Shown piece by piece: positions 53,481 through 64,000 of a DNA stretch of 64,000 bases. Source of the DNA: Tricholoma matsutake (taxonomy: Eukaryota > Basidiomycota > Agaricomycetes > Agaricales > Tricholomataceae); contig AP026545.1 in NCBI GenBank assembly GCA_026075535.2, positions 6,944,001-7,008,000 of the forward strand. Reading direction: 5' to 3'. Each line of letters opens with the position of its first letter. Positions within the stretch are counted from its first letter, which is position 1. The position numbers and the translations under genes were made by a program. The notes beneath the pieces were generated by a model. It saw only the letters and a list, made by a program, of their open reading frames with translations. It was not told the DNA's origin and searched no databases.

Positions 53481-54579
53481 TACAGTAGATGTGGATTGAG
53501 CATGTAAGTTGTACAGACAATGAATTGGCATCAACCAGATGCTGGCAGTATGAGTATGATATATAATTACCTGTACTTACTGTTTATAGCTGATACATGT
53601 ATAGCTGTCCATTACAGTTTGAAAGTGATATATGAGAACAACCGTAGTTACCATTCCATCCCACCTCAGGTCAACACCCCACACAATGACTAGCAGCCTG
53701 CTCATCGTTGGCCTGCTCATCATTGGCCTGCCATTTGTTTGCCCGCCCTTCAAGTGGGTGTCGGCACACAAATGCTGGACATCATGTGGGGGGGTAGTAG
53801 GGGGGTATCATATAGGTTGTTAAAAAAGAATAATTGACATCAAATTATATAAGTGTAAATTGAGTGGGATAGCATGTAAAAGCATGTAAAGGAAGTAAAA
53901 TTATACCTTTGAAGCACCTAGACAAAGATGAAGAGCAAAACCATTGAACTTTGATGGCAAACTCAACTCCACACTGATGGCTCGACAACACAGCATTAAT
54001 ATTGAACTCATAACAAGGATTGTGCAATTGCAAAGTTGATGCAGTTCTATGCTTGTCTGGACTCAGTGTAATTCCAAGGCAGGCAAAGCCCCTCACAGAC
54101 CACTGGCCCTCAAGCAACTTGTCACACAAGCAATGTGTAGGTAGGCATAATAATTTCAATTACTCACAGTATGGGGTTCATGGGTCCATATACATGGAAG
54201 AACTCATGGTGGTAGAAATGAGGTAGAAAATAATCACAACCTAGCCCACTTATATACCTCCACAGAAGCTGATGAGGTTCAAGACCTTGAGGCTGAGGAG
54301 ACTCAGAAGGAATGCCCACTCAGCCTTGGCCCTTGACACTTGTTCTCACTTGAGGAATACTTACCTGAGTACTTGGCTGAGTGAGAGTCAGTAGATGCAT
54401 TATGCTACTCCAATAAGGTTTGTACAATGTAAGTGAACAGATCATGACTGCAATTTTAGGTCAAGGAGAGTGGTTCACTATTTCACAATAATTTAGTAAA
54501 ATTAACAAATTGGTTGACAACAAATTAGTAAGCACAACATACCATATATGGGAATAACATACTCAATATGGCAGGAGGG
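53481..54579. other. Relic sequence without a recognised gene
   Basis: A 104-codon minus frame (53845-54159; CLPTHCLCDKLLEGQWSVRG) and a plus piece (EVQDLEAEETQKECPLSLGP, about 54273) look like decayed coding sequence but match no family I know. A GGGTGTCGGCAC motif plus G-run is at 53757-53800. Confidence 0.3.
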
Positions 54580-55675
54580 GGGGGGGCATGGCCAATGGAC
54601 AGAAAACAGGCCCAAATGCTGTACATCGGTGTTTGGGCCCAGGTAAGTTTTTTCTTTCGTTCTTTTTACTAACTCCTTTGCTTTCATTTTTAGGTTATAA
54701 TCATCTTGTAACAGCAGGCCCAACTCTGCTACCCTATGCACCACTGTGAGCCCCTGCTCTCAGGGTGGATGGCAGGGTGACAACCAACAGCCGCAAACAA
54801 ACCCTCTCAGAAGCAATGTGGGCCCAAACAACGATTGCATCATTTGGGCCCCAGGTATGTTTTTTTTTGTTTGTTTCATGTTTTTATCAACTAACTAGTG
54901 TTTTATTTCAATTTTTCAGGATGTAATCTAATGATAACAATGGACACTGACAGGTGACAAACCACACCCACCCTCCCCATCTGAGACCATGCGGTGGGGT
55001 TAGGAAGGCACAGAGGGATTCTGGGAGACCCCTAGAGGAGGATACCCAACAGGTAAGCACCCCCCTACTCATGCCATGTCACTAACCCCCCCTAACCCCA
55101 CCGACCTAGGACCTACCACCACCATGATAATGCACCTGCACCATGCCTACGAGCCACTGCTCATAGGGTGGATTGCAGGTGTTGGCAGCCAACAATGAGG
55201 GGCAACACAAACAGGCCCAATGCAACGAGGAGGAGATGATTGGCGAGGGGACAGGCAGGGCCGCAAACACCACCACAATAGCACGATGAGGACGGGGATG
55301 GGGAAGGGATGACAATGACAATGACAACAGGAGGTGTGCCCAAGAGATGTCAATGTCTCTTGGGCCATAAGTATATTCTTTTTTATTTCTTTTCTTTTTT
55401 ATTCTTACTAACTAATGTTTTTAGGTTCTAATTAAGACTGGCATGATGTCGTGACTGCCACCCCCCTCTCGCTTGCAAACACAAGTGGGGGGTTCTTAGT
55501 ATAATAAATAGTTATTAATGTAGTTGAATTTATATAATATAATGTATATATACTTGGGAGTCATATGAAACCCATGTGGGAATTGACACCCACTGGTACC
55601 TGCCTGTACCCACTGGGTATCATCCCGTCGGTCGATGGGTTACTACCTGTGTGGGTATGGGTACAGGTAGAGCTC
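54580..55675. mobile_element. Cargo-module repeat inside a probable hAT relic (right end only)
   Basis: Three intron-like stretches (GGTAAGTTTTTTC...TTTTTAGG at 54650-54692; GGTATGTTTTTTTT...TTTTCAGG at 54854-54920; AAGTATATTC...TTTTTAGG at 55368-55424) alternate with palindromes at 54742 and 55143. A CAAACACAAGTGGGGGG segment (about 55475) is shared with 15610. The zone 55570-55690 is rich in GTACCCA/TGGGTAC, and CAGAGCTCTACCTGTACC read from 55675 leftwards looks like a hAT terminus. No left end was found. Confidence 0.55.
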
Positions 55676-55689
55676 TGCATACCCATGGG

Positions 55690-57103
55690 AGTACCCATGC
55701 TATTGCCTAAGTGAAGGAGGTGCTACAGAGATTAGTGGAGAATGATCTATTTTTGAAACCAGAGAAGTGTGTGTTTGGGGCAAGCGAGATCAAGTTCCTA
55801 GGATTATTGAGTGGCCCTGACAGGATCAAAATGGATCTGATCAAGGTATAGGCAATCACTGATTAGCCTGCACCCACCCATGTCAAGGAGGTTCAAGCCT
55901 TCTTGGGACTCGCAAATTACTATCATTGCTTTGTGCATAATTTTTCTAAAATTGCTGCACCCTTACATAACCTTATGCAAAAGGGAGTAGTGTGGAGGTG
56001 GGGGGAACAGCAGCAGACAGTGTTTGAGGAGTTGAAGAGGATGTTTGTGGAGGGACCAATATTAGCCCCAGTAGATTTCACATGTCCCTTATGAGTGGAA
56101 TCAGTCACATCTGACTTTGCTACTGGAGCAGCATTATCAATGCTGTGCAAAGATGACAAATGGCATCCTTGTGCATATTTGTCCTGAGGGTTGAATGATG
56201 TGGAAAGGAATTATGATGTGCATGACAAGGAGATGTTGGGAATAATACAAGCATTGGAGGTGTGGAGACATTATTTGGAGGGATGTATGCATCAGATTGA
56301 GATCTGGACAGATCATCAAAATCTGCAATACTTCATGTCCACTAAAAAGCTTAACTGCTGGCAAGTGTGTTGGGCATTATTCCTATTGCATTTTAATTTC
56401 CACTTGGTTAATAAAGCGGGAAGCTTAATGAAGAAAGCAGATGCATTATCCAGACATATTGATCACAAAAGGGGGGTGGAGGAGGACAATAAGAATGTTA
56501 CCTTACTCAAACCTGAATACTTTCGCATTTGTGCTATGCATCAAGGGCATCTATTAATAGATAGCTCAGAAATGGAAATGCTGTCTAAAATTAGACAATG
56601 TTTGGAAATGGATGATGAAGTAGTGGAAGCCGTGAAAGCTCTGAAGGGAGAGAAGAAAGGTAATATTAAAGGAGATGAATGGGCTGAGGAACAAGGGTTG
56701 GTGTTATTCCAAGGAAAGGTGTATGTACCGAAGGATCAGAATTAGCGAAGGGAGATCGTCTGGTTACATCATAATATGCTGACTGCTGGACACCCAGGAA
56801 GATGGAAGACATTGGAATTAGTAATGAGAAATTATTGGTGGCTCAGAATTTCTAAATATGTGTTGGGGTATGTGGATGGATGTGATATGTGCATGAGGGG
56901 GAAGAAATTTCCAGAGAAACCTGCAGGGAAATTAATGCCGAATCCTATACCTAGAGTGCCATGGCGAGACATATCTGTGGATTTTATTACCAGATTACCT
57001 GAGGCTCAAGGGTACAATGTAATATTCGTAGTATGTGACCACTTCATGAAGGAGGTCCATATTATTCCTACTACTACAGAAACCTCATCATTGGGCTTGG
57101 CAT
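55690..57103 (+). pseudogene. Decayed Ty3/Gypsy pol fragment (RT to integrase)
   Basis: RT end (KPEKCVFGASEIKFLG, VQAFLGLANYYHCFV), RNase H (SDFATGAALS, VHDKEMLGIIQALEVWRHYL, WTDHQNLQYF) and integrase (HPGRWKTLELVMRNYWW, CDMC, ISVDFITRLPEAQGYN) run in order with stops at about 55850, 56093, 56188 and 56743. It stops at 57103, where an LTR of another family starts. Resembles the 38-44 kb pol in motif order, but is a different, older copy. Confidence 0.85.
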
Positions 57104-58287
57104 TGATAGGTTGTCTCCTCGGCTCAAGGACTGATTCACCACTTTAGCATCATTCTAATCACATCGGCTAACTCCTATGACATCCCAGACGCAGTGCAAC
57201 CCAGTCTATCAATCGTGATATCATATCGACCGCGTTGAAACATCACCAGCGACATTGATCGTATCAAGAGCCCACATTGCACAACCTTAGGACTACCCCA
57301 AAAGCCCCTAAGATCCCTCGACATGACCATCGAACATCCCCGATCAACTTTGAACAGCCGCAACTGCGATCGACCATCATTGACCATCATCGAGTGTCAT
57401 CGATTGATATCAAGACACTATGAGCGACATCGGGCGCTGCATTTGTTATCTATATGGTGGAGTACCATGCGCCAGGAAGGATTCCGACTCATGCCCAAAC
57501 CTGCTGATAGTAGGTTAGCCTCGTTCCAAATCCCAATCGCGCACGGAACCCGCTGGATGAATTACTGCGAGACTTAGCACGATTTCTACACAAAGGACAG
57601 TCCCCTTTCAGTTCCATACGCTATATTACTCTTTCATCATATGATATATATCTTTCTTGTTTGGATTCCAGTCTCCTTTTTGACCTTGTGCCTTAACTCA
57701 TATCTTTTGCCTCATGTTCTACACATGTTTCTTATTCCATTTTAGGAAGTTTCTTTAAAAACATATAAAACTCTGTAGTATCTACTTGGAAAAACAAGAA
57801 ATCATCTTCACATATTGTCTCGTATACAGTTCTAAGCATCTGATCAACTTTCTAAAACAATCTAAGTCTCTACAGGTTTTCTCAATCGATGAGAAACCTC
57901 TGCAATTGTCACATCCTTGATCCTCCCTCGATCCTCTCATCATTAGCTCTAGCAACCCTTCCAACACTTCATAGCCATTTGCCATACTCTTTGTATACTT
58001 TTGACCTATCAAAAGGTCCGCGGAATTCACACATCGATCATCAATGATAAAACTCGTTCGCCGTCAATCTCATCAATCGCCCTCAATATCAATTGATACT
58101 CAATTGGACCGCGTCAAATGCCTTCATCTCTCATAGCACTACCTCCATGACTAGTACCAACTGGTCATCTTCCCATCGGTTGGGCCATGAACATTCGGAA
58201 CGACTTGCAACCTTCCTCTGACTCATCGCAAATATCATTGATTGCCTCATTGGCAGTTTAGGTGGTTTTCCCAGGTTGAGTATCATC
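57104..58287 (+). repeat. 5' LTR of the 57-64 kb Gypsy element
   Basis: Begins TGATAGGTTGTCTCCTCGGC and ends GGTTGAGTATCATC. It aligns along its length with 58820-60012, and in its ends and body with 23399-24732. TTTGCCTCATGTTCTACACATGTTTC lies in the presumed promoter region. Confidence 0.88.
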
Positions 58288-58419
58288 ATTTTTGGAGCCC
58301 ACCACAAGGGTTTCTGAATCATTTCATCGTCAGACCAACCTCGACTTCCTCAGCTTAGGCCAACACAAGCGAGAACCCTTCGTATCGATACTTGCCACGC
58401 CTTTGAATCTCTTGAACAA

Positions 58420-58819
58420 TTGGAAGACATTCTAATTCCAGTTTCTGAAGCAGAATCTACTCATCGTAGACTATTCCCTTCACCTATATCACCGCCTTCC
58501 ACATCATCATCTACTTCTTTGTCATCATCATCGACCTCTTCATTCATCCTTCCAACAACTTCGACACCTCTACCATCTATTACACAAGTCTTAACCCCTA
58601 CCCCTAGAGTCATCGCATTCATGACTACCCAAACCGCGATGCCAGCTCATGGGCACTCAACCGCTCCGAAATTCGACCCAACTCAGCCTCAAGAGCTTCG
58701 ACGATACTTCGAAGAGCTTAAACTATTATTCCCGACCTGCGGCGTTACTGAATCGAATCTAATGAAGAAACACACTTGTCGCTACCTCGACATCGACTCT
58801 TCAGAACTCTGGGAATTGC
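58420..58819 (+). pseudogene. Gag N-terminal part, cut by nested LTR
   Basis: Reads MEDILIPVSEAESTHRRLF, a Ser/Thr/Pro-rich stretch, then HSTAPKFDPTQPQELRRYFE and KKHTCRYLDIDSSELWEL. FDP..P.EL..YF.EL is the usual start of the gag core in this agaricomycete Gypsy family. It resumes after the solo LTR as EYQPSTSFNEFQTAVHKLYP. Confidence 0.8.
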
Positions 58820-60012
58820 TGATAGGTCGTCTCCTCAGCTCAAGGACCGATTCACCACTTTAGCATCATTCTAATCACGTCGGCTAACTCCTACGACGTC
58901 CCAGACGCAGCGCGACCCACTCTATCAATCGCGATATCATATCGACCACATCGAAACATCACCAGCAACATCAATTGTATCAAAATCCCACATCGCACAA
59001 CCTTAGGACTACCCCGAAAGTCACTAAGATTCCCCTACACAACCATCGAACATCCCTGACCAACTTCGAACAAGCTGCAACTGCGATTGAGCATCGTCAA
59101 CCATCGTCGACCATCGTCGAGTGTCATCGATCGATATTGAGAAACTACAAGCGACATCGGGCGCCACCTTCATTATCTAAATGGTGGAGGACCATGCACT
59201 AGGACATATTCCAACTCGTGCTCAAACCTGCTGATCATAGGTCAGCCTCATTCCAAGTCCCTATCATGCACAGAACCCGCTGGACGCATTATTGCGAGAC
59301 TTAGCGCAGTTTATACACAAAGGACAGTCTCTTTTAGTTCTTTCCCTTTATTACTCTTTCATCATATGATATATATATCTTTCTTGTTTGGATTCCAGTC
59401 TCCTTTATGGCCTTGTGCCTTAACTCATATCTTTTGCCTCATGTTCTACACATGTTTCTCATTCCATTTTAGGAAGTTTCTTTAAAACATATAAAACTCT
59501 GTAGTATCTACTTGGAAAAACAAGAAATCATCTTCACATATCATCTCGTATACAGTTCTAAGCATCTGATCAACTTTCTAAAACAATCTAAGTCTCTGTG
59601 GGTTTTCTCAATCAATGAGAAACCTCTGTGATAGTCACGTCCTCAATCCTCCCTCAATCCTCCCGTCATTAGTTCTAGCAACCCTTCCAACACTTCATAG
59701 CCATTTGCCGCACCCTTCGTATACCATCGACCTATCAAAAGGTCCCCAGAATTCACATATTGACCATCGACAATAAACTCATTTGCCGTCGATCTCATTG
59801 ATCGCCCTCAATATTGATCGATACTCAGTCGGACCGCACCAAACGCCTTCGTCTCTCATAACACTACCTTCACAACTAGTACCAACTGGTCATCTTTCCA
59901 TCGGTTGGGCCACGAGCATTTGGAATGACTCGCAACCTTCCTCTGACTTGTTGCAAATATCATTGATTGCCTCATCGGCAGTTTAGGTGGTTTTCCCAGG
60001 TTGAGTATCATC
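58820..60012 (+). mobile_element. Nested solo LTR of the same family
   Basis: 1193 bp, same ends as 57104-58287, flanked by ATTGC (58815-58819) and ATCGC (60013-60017), a 5-bp duplication with one C/T difference. It splits gag. It probably arose by insertion of a second element and LTR-LTR recombination. Confidence 0.88.
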
Positions 60013-61490
60013 ATCGCTTCCAGAGTATCAACCCAGCACATCATTCAACGAATTTCAAACAGCAGTACACAAACTCTATCCCAGCTCAGAAGACGATCAC
60101 AAGTGGAGCATATCGGACATGGACAAATTAGTGGGAGAACAGCTACACGTTGGGATATTCGATGCGAGCAATCTAGGAATGTATTATTGTGCATTCTACA
60201 ACATTACTCACTTTTTGCGAGCAAAGAATAGGATCTCAGAAGCCGAGCAAAGCAGAGCTTATGTTCGAGGATTCCAACCCGGCTTATGGACTCGAATCGC
60301 TCGATGACTCGAACTCAAATTCCCCGACCATTATCCCGACGATCCATATCCACTCAATGACATTCACGATGCAGCAAAATTTGTACTAGCAGGCTCCAAC
60401 ACATCGAACTCAGTAATCCACCAATCGACTTCCTCATCGCACTCAACATCAAACGTCGGAAATATGGTCACCTCATCACCTGGAACTATTATGATTAAAA
60501 CTGAAGATCTAAACGCGATGTTCGAACAATTTGTTAGCACCATCGCTACACATATTGCAGGTACTAAAAATCCTTGCACTAATTCGGCAGACAGACAGGC
60601 ACACATCGACGCACTCCTTTGCATATTTTGTGGTTTATCGGGACATTTTATTCCTGACTGTATGGTTTGTCGTACTTGAACAAAGGGAAGTGTAAGAGAA
60701 ACACGGAAGGAAAGATCATACTTCCAAATGGACAATTCACCCCTCGAAGTATCCCTGGCAGGTTTATCAAGGAACGGATCGATGAATGGTGGAAACACAA
60801 CCCAGATGCAACCCCAGCAGCCACACTTTTATTCAGCATCGCACCATTGGCACCTTCGACTTTGACTAGTTCAACCTCGGCTGTGATCACTTCGATAACA
60901 GAGTCCGATGCCGTTTCTACATTGGGATCGGAGACGAAAGGCATTTATCATAATTCGACGTTGACAGCTGACTCCAAAGATAGAATAGTGGCTCTCGAGC
61001 ACAAAATATTCACACTTCGAAGTGGTTGACCATTTTCGCATTTGAACAAAGAGGTTCGAAATTCGGTTCCAGCCACGACAACCCCCATCCCTGCATCGTC
61101 AATGTCTACTGCTCCAGTCCCACCACCCTTAACATCTTCATCGACAATGGTCAACCCTTCGACTTCAACTACCGCTCCAACATCGACATCGATGTCTCCT
61201 GCATTGACCACTTCGCCATCGACCACTATACCTCCAACGCAAACCTCGGTACACCCATACGCATCAGTCAGGGAGAACGCCTATTTGCCACCACACGAAA
61301 GGAACTTCGCTGGCACATTGAAGGGTAAGGAAAAAGACGGACCATCGTATGTGACACAGGCACCAGTACAGAATGAGAAAATCGTGCACGATATATTTGC
61401 ACGCTCGATGAAGATGCCGATCGTCATGCTGACATCTGAAGAATTACTCTCACTTTCACCCGAGGTTTGAACAAAATGGAGAGAACAGGT
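60013..61490 (+). pseudogene. Gag C-terminal part with zinc knuckle
   Basis: Frames carry NEFQTAVHKLYPSSEDDHKW, ISDMDKLVGEQL and YVRGFQPGLWTRIA, then after stops a CCHC knuckle CIFCGLSGHFIPDC (60620-60661), CKRNTEGKIILPNGQFTPR and a Pro/Thr/Ser-rich spacer. These are standard blocks of the family; TGA/TAG codons at about 60305 and 61027 break it. Confidence 0.75.
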
Positions 61491-61527
61491 CACACCAAAA
61501 TGAGTCCCACAATCCGGAAACAATGCG

Positions 61528-62031
61528 ATGAACATGTTTAGTCCCGACGTGATCATCATGCCTGACCCATACGAGACCTATATTAGCAGTCTCCGACTCA
61601 GTGAAATCCCTCAGCCTTTCATCATCGCTAAAGAAACTTCATCAATTAGATCAGTTATTATGGATGTCCATGGTAACAACCAGGTAGAAAGCATCATCAA
61701 TCCCGGTTCCTCGATCATATCGATGGCTGAAGATGTTTGCCATGAACTCGGTCTAGCATACGACTCCTCGATTAGGCTTCCAATGCAGCCTGCCAATGGG
61801 ACTGTGGACAAAACACTCGGCTTAGCACGCAACATGCCCTGCGATCTCGGTGGAATCACCCTATACATGCAGATACATATTATTCGGGACCTGGCTTACG
61901 ATATTCTACTTGGACGACCTTTCGACATCTTAATGGAAAGCGTCATTAGAAACTATTGGAACAAAGCCCAAAACCTCACGATATGCGATCCTAACTCAAC
62001 TCGGACCGCTACCATTCCCTCGATACCTTGA
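61528..62031 (+). pseudogene. Retroviral-type aspartic protease domain (decayed)
   Basis: VIMDVHGNNQVESIINPGSS aligns with the protease active-site region, but the catalytic D-S/T-G appears as NPGS. The partner block AYDILLGRPFDIL (flap/strand end) is intact. The substitution predicts no activity. Confidence 0.75.
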
Positions 62032-62332
62032 TCGCACTGTCGTCGAAAAGTAGTTCGAGAGGATTTTCAGCGTTAGAGAATGAAATTTCGGAACAGTGCA
62101 CTTTCATCATCTTGTTTGACTGTTCTGACTCCTCTATATTTATCGAGCGCACTGCAAATATCCCCAAAATTGACTCCTCCGAAGAATTATCTGTGACACT
62201 TTCTGACCTATATTTATCTGCATGCGATGAGTTCCACGTTCCTCGAGATGCCTTGATGGTGTTTATACCTATGCGAACTTCTTCATCGTATGTTTCCCCT
62301 TCCTCAGTTATTTCCAACAATCCACTTTATCG

Positions 62333-63957
62333 ATGAAGAAAAGGTATAAACCAGTCACACAGAAGGTCCGTCCAATTGTGGCCAGACTACCTGATCATTT
62401 TAGAATTATTCGACACATCGAGGGCGATCCCCGCCAAGACATGCCTCCACTAAATCCCCATCCTCCGATATTCAAACCAACTCCTCGATATAACCTTGAA
62501 CGCAAAAACATCATTGATCAAAATCATCCAGGCGATTTCTTATGGCCTCAAGAACGAGACCTCATGCATGACTTCATTTGAAACCAGCAAGCAGGGTTTG
62601 CATGGACCGAAAATGAACGAGGAAGGTTTCGACCCGATTTCTTCCCCCCTATCGAGTTCCCAGTTGTCCCTCATACCCTGTGGGTCGGACGCAATATCCC
62701 CATACTGCCCGGTTTGTATGAACAGATTTGTGAGATGCTGAAAAAGAAGATCGAAGCAGGAGTCTACGAGTTGTCAAACTCATCATACTGATCACGATGG
62801 TTTTGCATTGTGAAGAAAGACGCAAAATCGCTCCAAATAGTCCACAGCCTCGAGCCGCTAAACCAAGTTATGATTCAGCACTCAGGCATCGTCCCGTGGA
62901 CGAACTCGGTTCTGATCCTACACAACGATGTAACTTTCATCCTACAACCTGAGGTCCCTCACATCACGATCCCTTATATCAACGACACACCGGTGAAGGG
63001 TCCGAAATTGGAATATCGAATGATCAGTGGGTCTTATGAAATGATCATCGACAACTCAGGCATTCAACAATTCGTATGGGAGCATTTCGAGAACCTAAAT
63101 TGCATCATCCAGTGCATGAAGTATTGTGGTGGGACATTCTCTGGACCGAAATTATTTGCTTGTGTCGCCGAGATAATTGTTTTAGGTCATCGATGCAATA
63201 TTCAAGGCCAAATGGCTGACACGATGCGTATCGATAAGATCCAGAAATGGGGTCTGTGTCGTATGCTCACAGAAGTTAAGGTGTTCTTAGGAACGATTGG
63301 AGTTTGTCGAATTTTCATCCAGAGTTTCGCACATCGAGCAGCTGCGCTAATCAATCTTACTCAAAAAGATGTGCCCTTCAAATTCGGCCCATCTCAGGTA
63401 GCAGCGCAAGAAGATCTCAAGCATGCGCTCCTAAACTTGCCAGCGATTCAAGCCATCAACTATACCTCAAATGCCCCAGTAATCCTTGCAGTCGACACAT
63501 CGAGCATTGCCATCGGCTATTTCCTAATGCAATGCGACCGTGATAACCCTCGAAAGCAATACTACAGTCAATTTGGCTCGATCATGCTCAACGACCACGA
63601 ATCGCAGTTTTCGCAACTGAAACTCAAGCTTTATGGTCTATATCGAGCCCTTGGGGCACTTCATTTATACTTGATAGGGGTACGAAACCTTATCATCGAG
63701 GTCGATGCGAGGTATATCAAAGGCATGCTCTCAAATCCCGATATCGCGCCTAGCGCTAGCATAAACTGATGGATAGTTTCCATTCTAACGTTCCACTTCA
63801 CGCTAGTTCATGTTGCAGGTACACACCATGGGCCGGATGGCCTTTTGCGATGTCCTCGACAAACCGAAGACGACAATGTCGAAGTAGAAGAAGAATTTGG
63901 TGACTGGATCGACAAACTACACAGTTTCGTTCACCAAATCAACCCAATCTCGATTTG
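62333..63957 (+). pseudogene. RT and RNase H region (decayed, internal deletion)
   Basis: Pieces upstream (62333-62760) are broken. From 62810: KKDAKSLQIVHSLEPLNQVM, then QHSGIVPWTNSVLILHNDVT. In the family about 60 residues (fingers/palm start) lie between QHSG and the PMGWTNS-type block, so these are deleted here. The active-site block reads PYINDTPV, with Asn in place of the first Asp. VGHRC-like LGHRCNIQG, VFLGTIGVCRIFI and RNase H VILAVDTSSIAIGYFL and LIIEVDARYIKGML follow, ending LVHVAGTHHGPDGL near 63845. Confidence 0.85.
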
Positions 63958-64000
63958 ACCTTTCCCCTCTCACACGACTTATCCCACTTTCGCCCAAGCT

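Larger units (their letters stand above)
57104..64000 (+). mobile_element. Decayed Ty3/Gypsy element with ~1.2 kb LTR (continues past window)
   Basis: 5' LTR 57104-58287, a PBS-like TGGAGCCCACCACAAGG at 58292, and gag from 58420, interrupted by a solo LTR of the same family at 58820-60012. Then gag with a zinc knuckle, protease, RT and RNase H to the window end. It inserted into the older Gypsy pol fragment (GGCAT before 57104). The 3' LTR lies outside. Multiple stops show it is inactive. Confidence 0.88.

Overview
The window looks like transposon-dense nuclear DNA of a mushroom-forming basidiomycete (Agaricomycetes). The evidence is a KDZ-superfamily transposase relic with a CxC2 cysteine cluster, a Ty3/Gypsy element with a C-terminal chromodomain, introns of 47-60 nt with GT-AG ends, and strong CpG decay to TpG/CpA in every old copy. 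No bacterial-style operons, CRISPR arrays or rRNA genes are present. The only well-supported host gene is a five-exon small cysteine-rich protein at 51.7-52.25 kb.

Layout: 0-4.3 kb holds relics (a zinc-cluster gene, a solo LTR, a possible KDZ N-terminus, a Gypsy gag cut by a hAT-type MITE). A Copia element (4264-8764, perfect TSD) sits in the same gag relic. From 9081 to 28132 lies the main find: a ~19 kb DNA transposon with ~1.6 kb terminal inverted repeats, an 8-bp target duplication with one mismatch, and a terminal hairpin. It carries a KDZ transposase relic whose catalytic core is deleted plus four further genes (B, C, D, E). It split a gene (F), whose reading frame is continuous across the insertion once the element and one target copy are removed. 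Later insertions landed inside it: a MITE in the left TIR, a 1.2 kb hAT-like element and a 2.1 kb element with 9-bp target duplications in gene B, and a solo LTR in gene D.

29.9-44.5 kb is one non-LTR retrotransposon (ORF1 fused to an APE endonuclease, RT, RNase H). It was split first by a 1.56 kb hAT-like element and then by an intact, young chromodomain Gypsy element (38311-44357). The latter's leader looks suited to Tf1-like self-priming. 45.3-53.3 kb is poor in recognisable elements; 48.4-53 kb keeps its CpG and looks like host sequence. 53.3-57.1 kb holds more relics, including a repeated cargo module with intron-like and palindromic motifs that also occurs inside two other elements. 57.1-64 kb is a decayed Gypsy element with 1.2 kb LTRs and a nested solo LTR of the same family.

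The genes do not form a host pathway. They are layers of nested mobile elements, and the order of insertion can be read from target duplications and restored reading frames.
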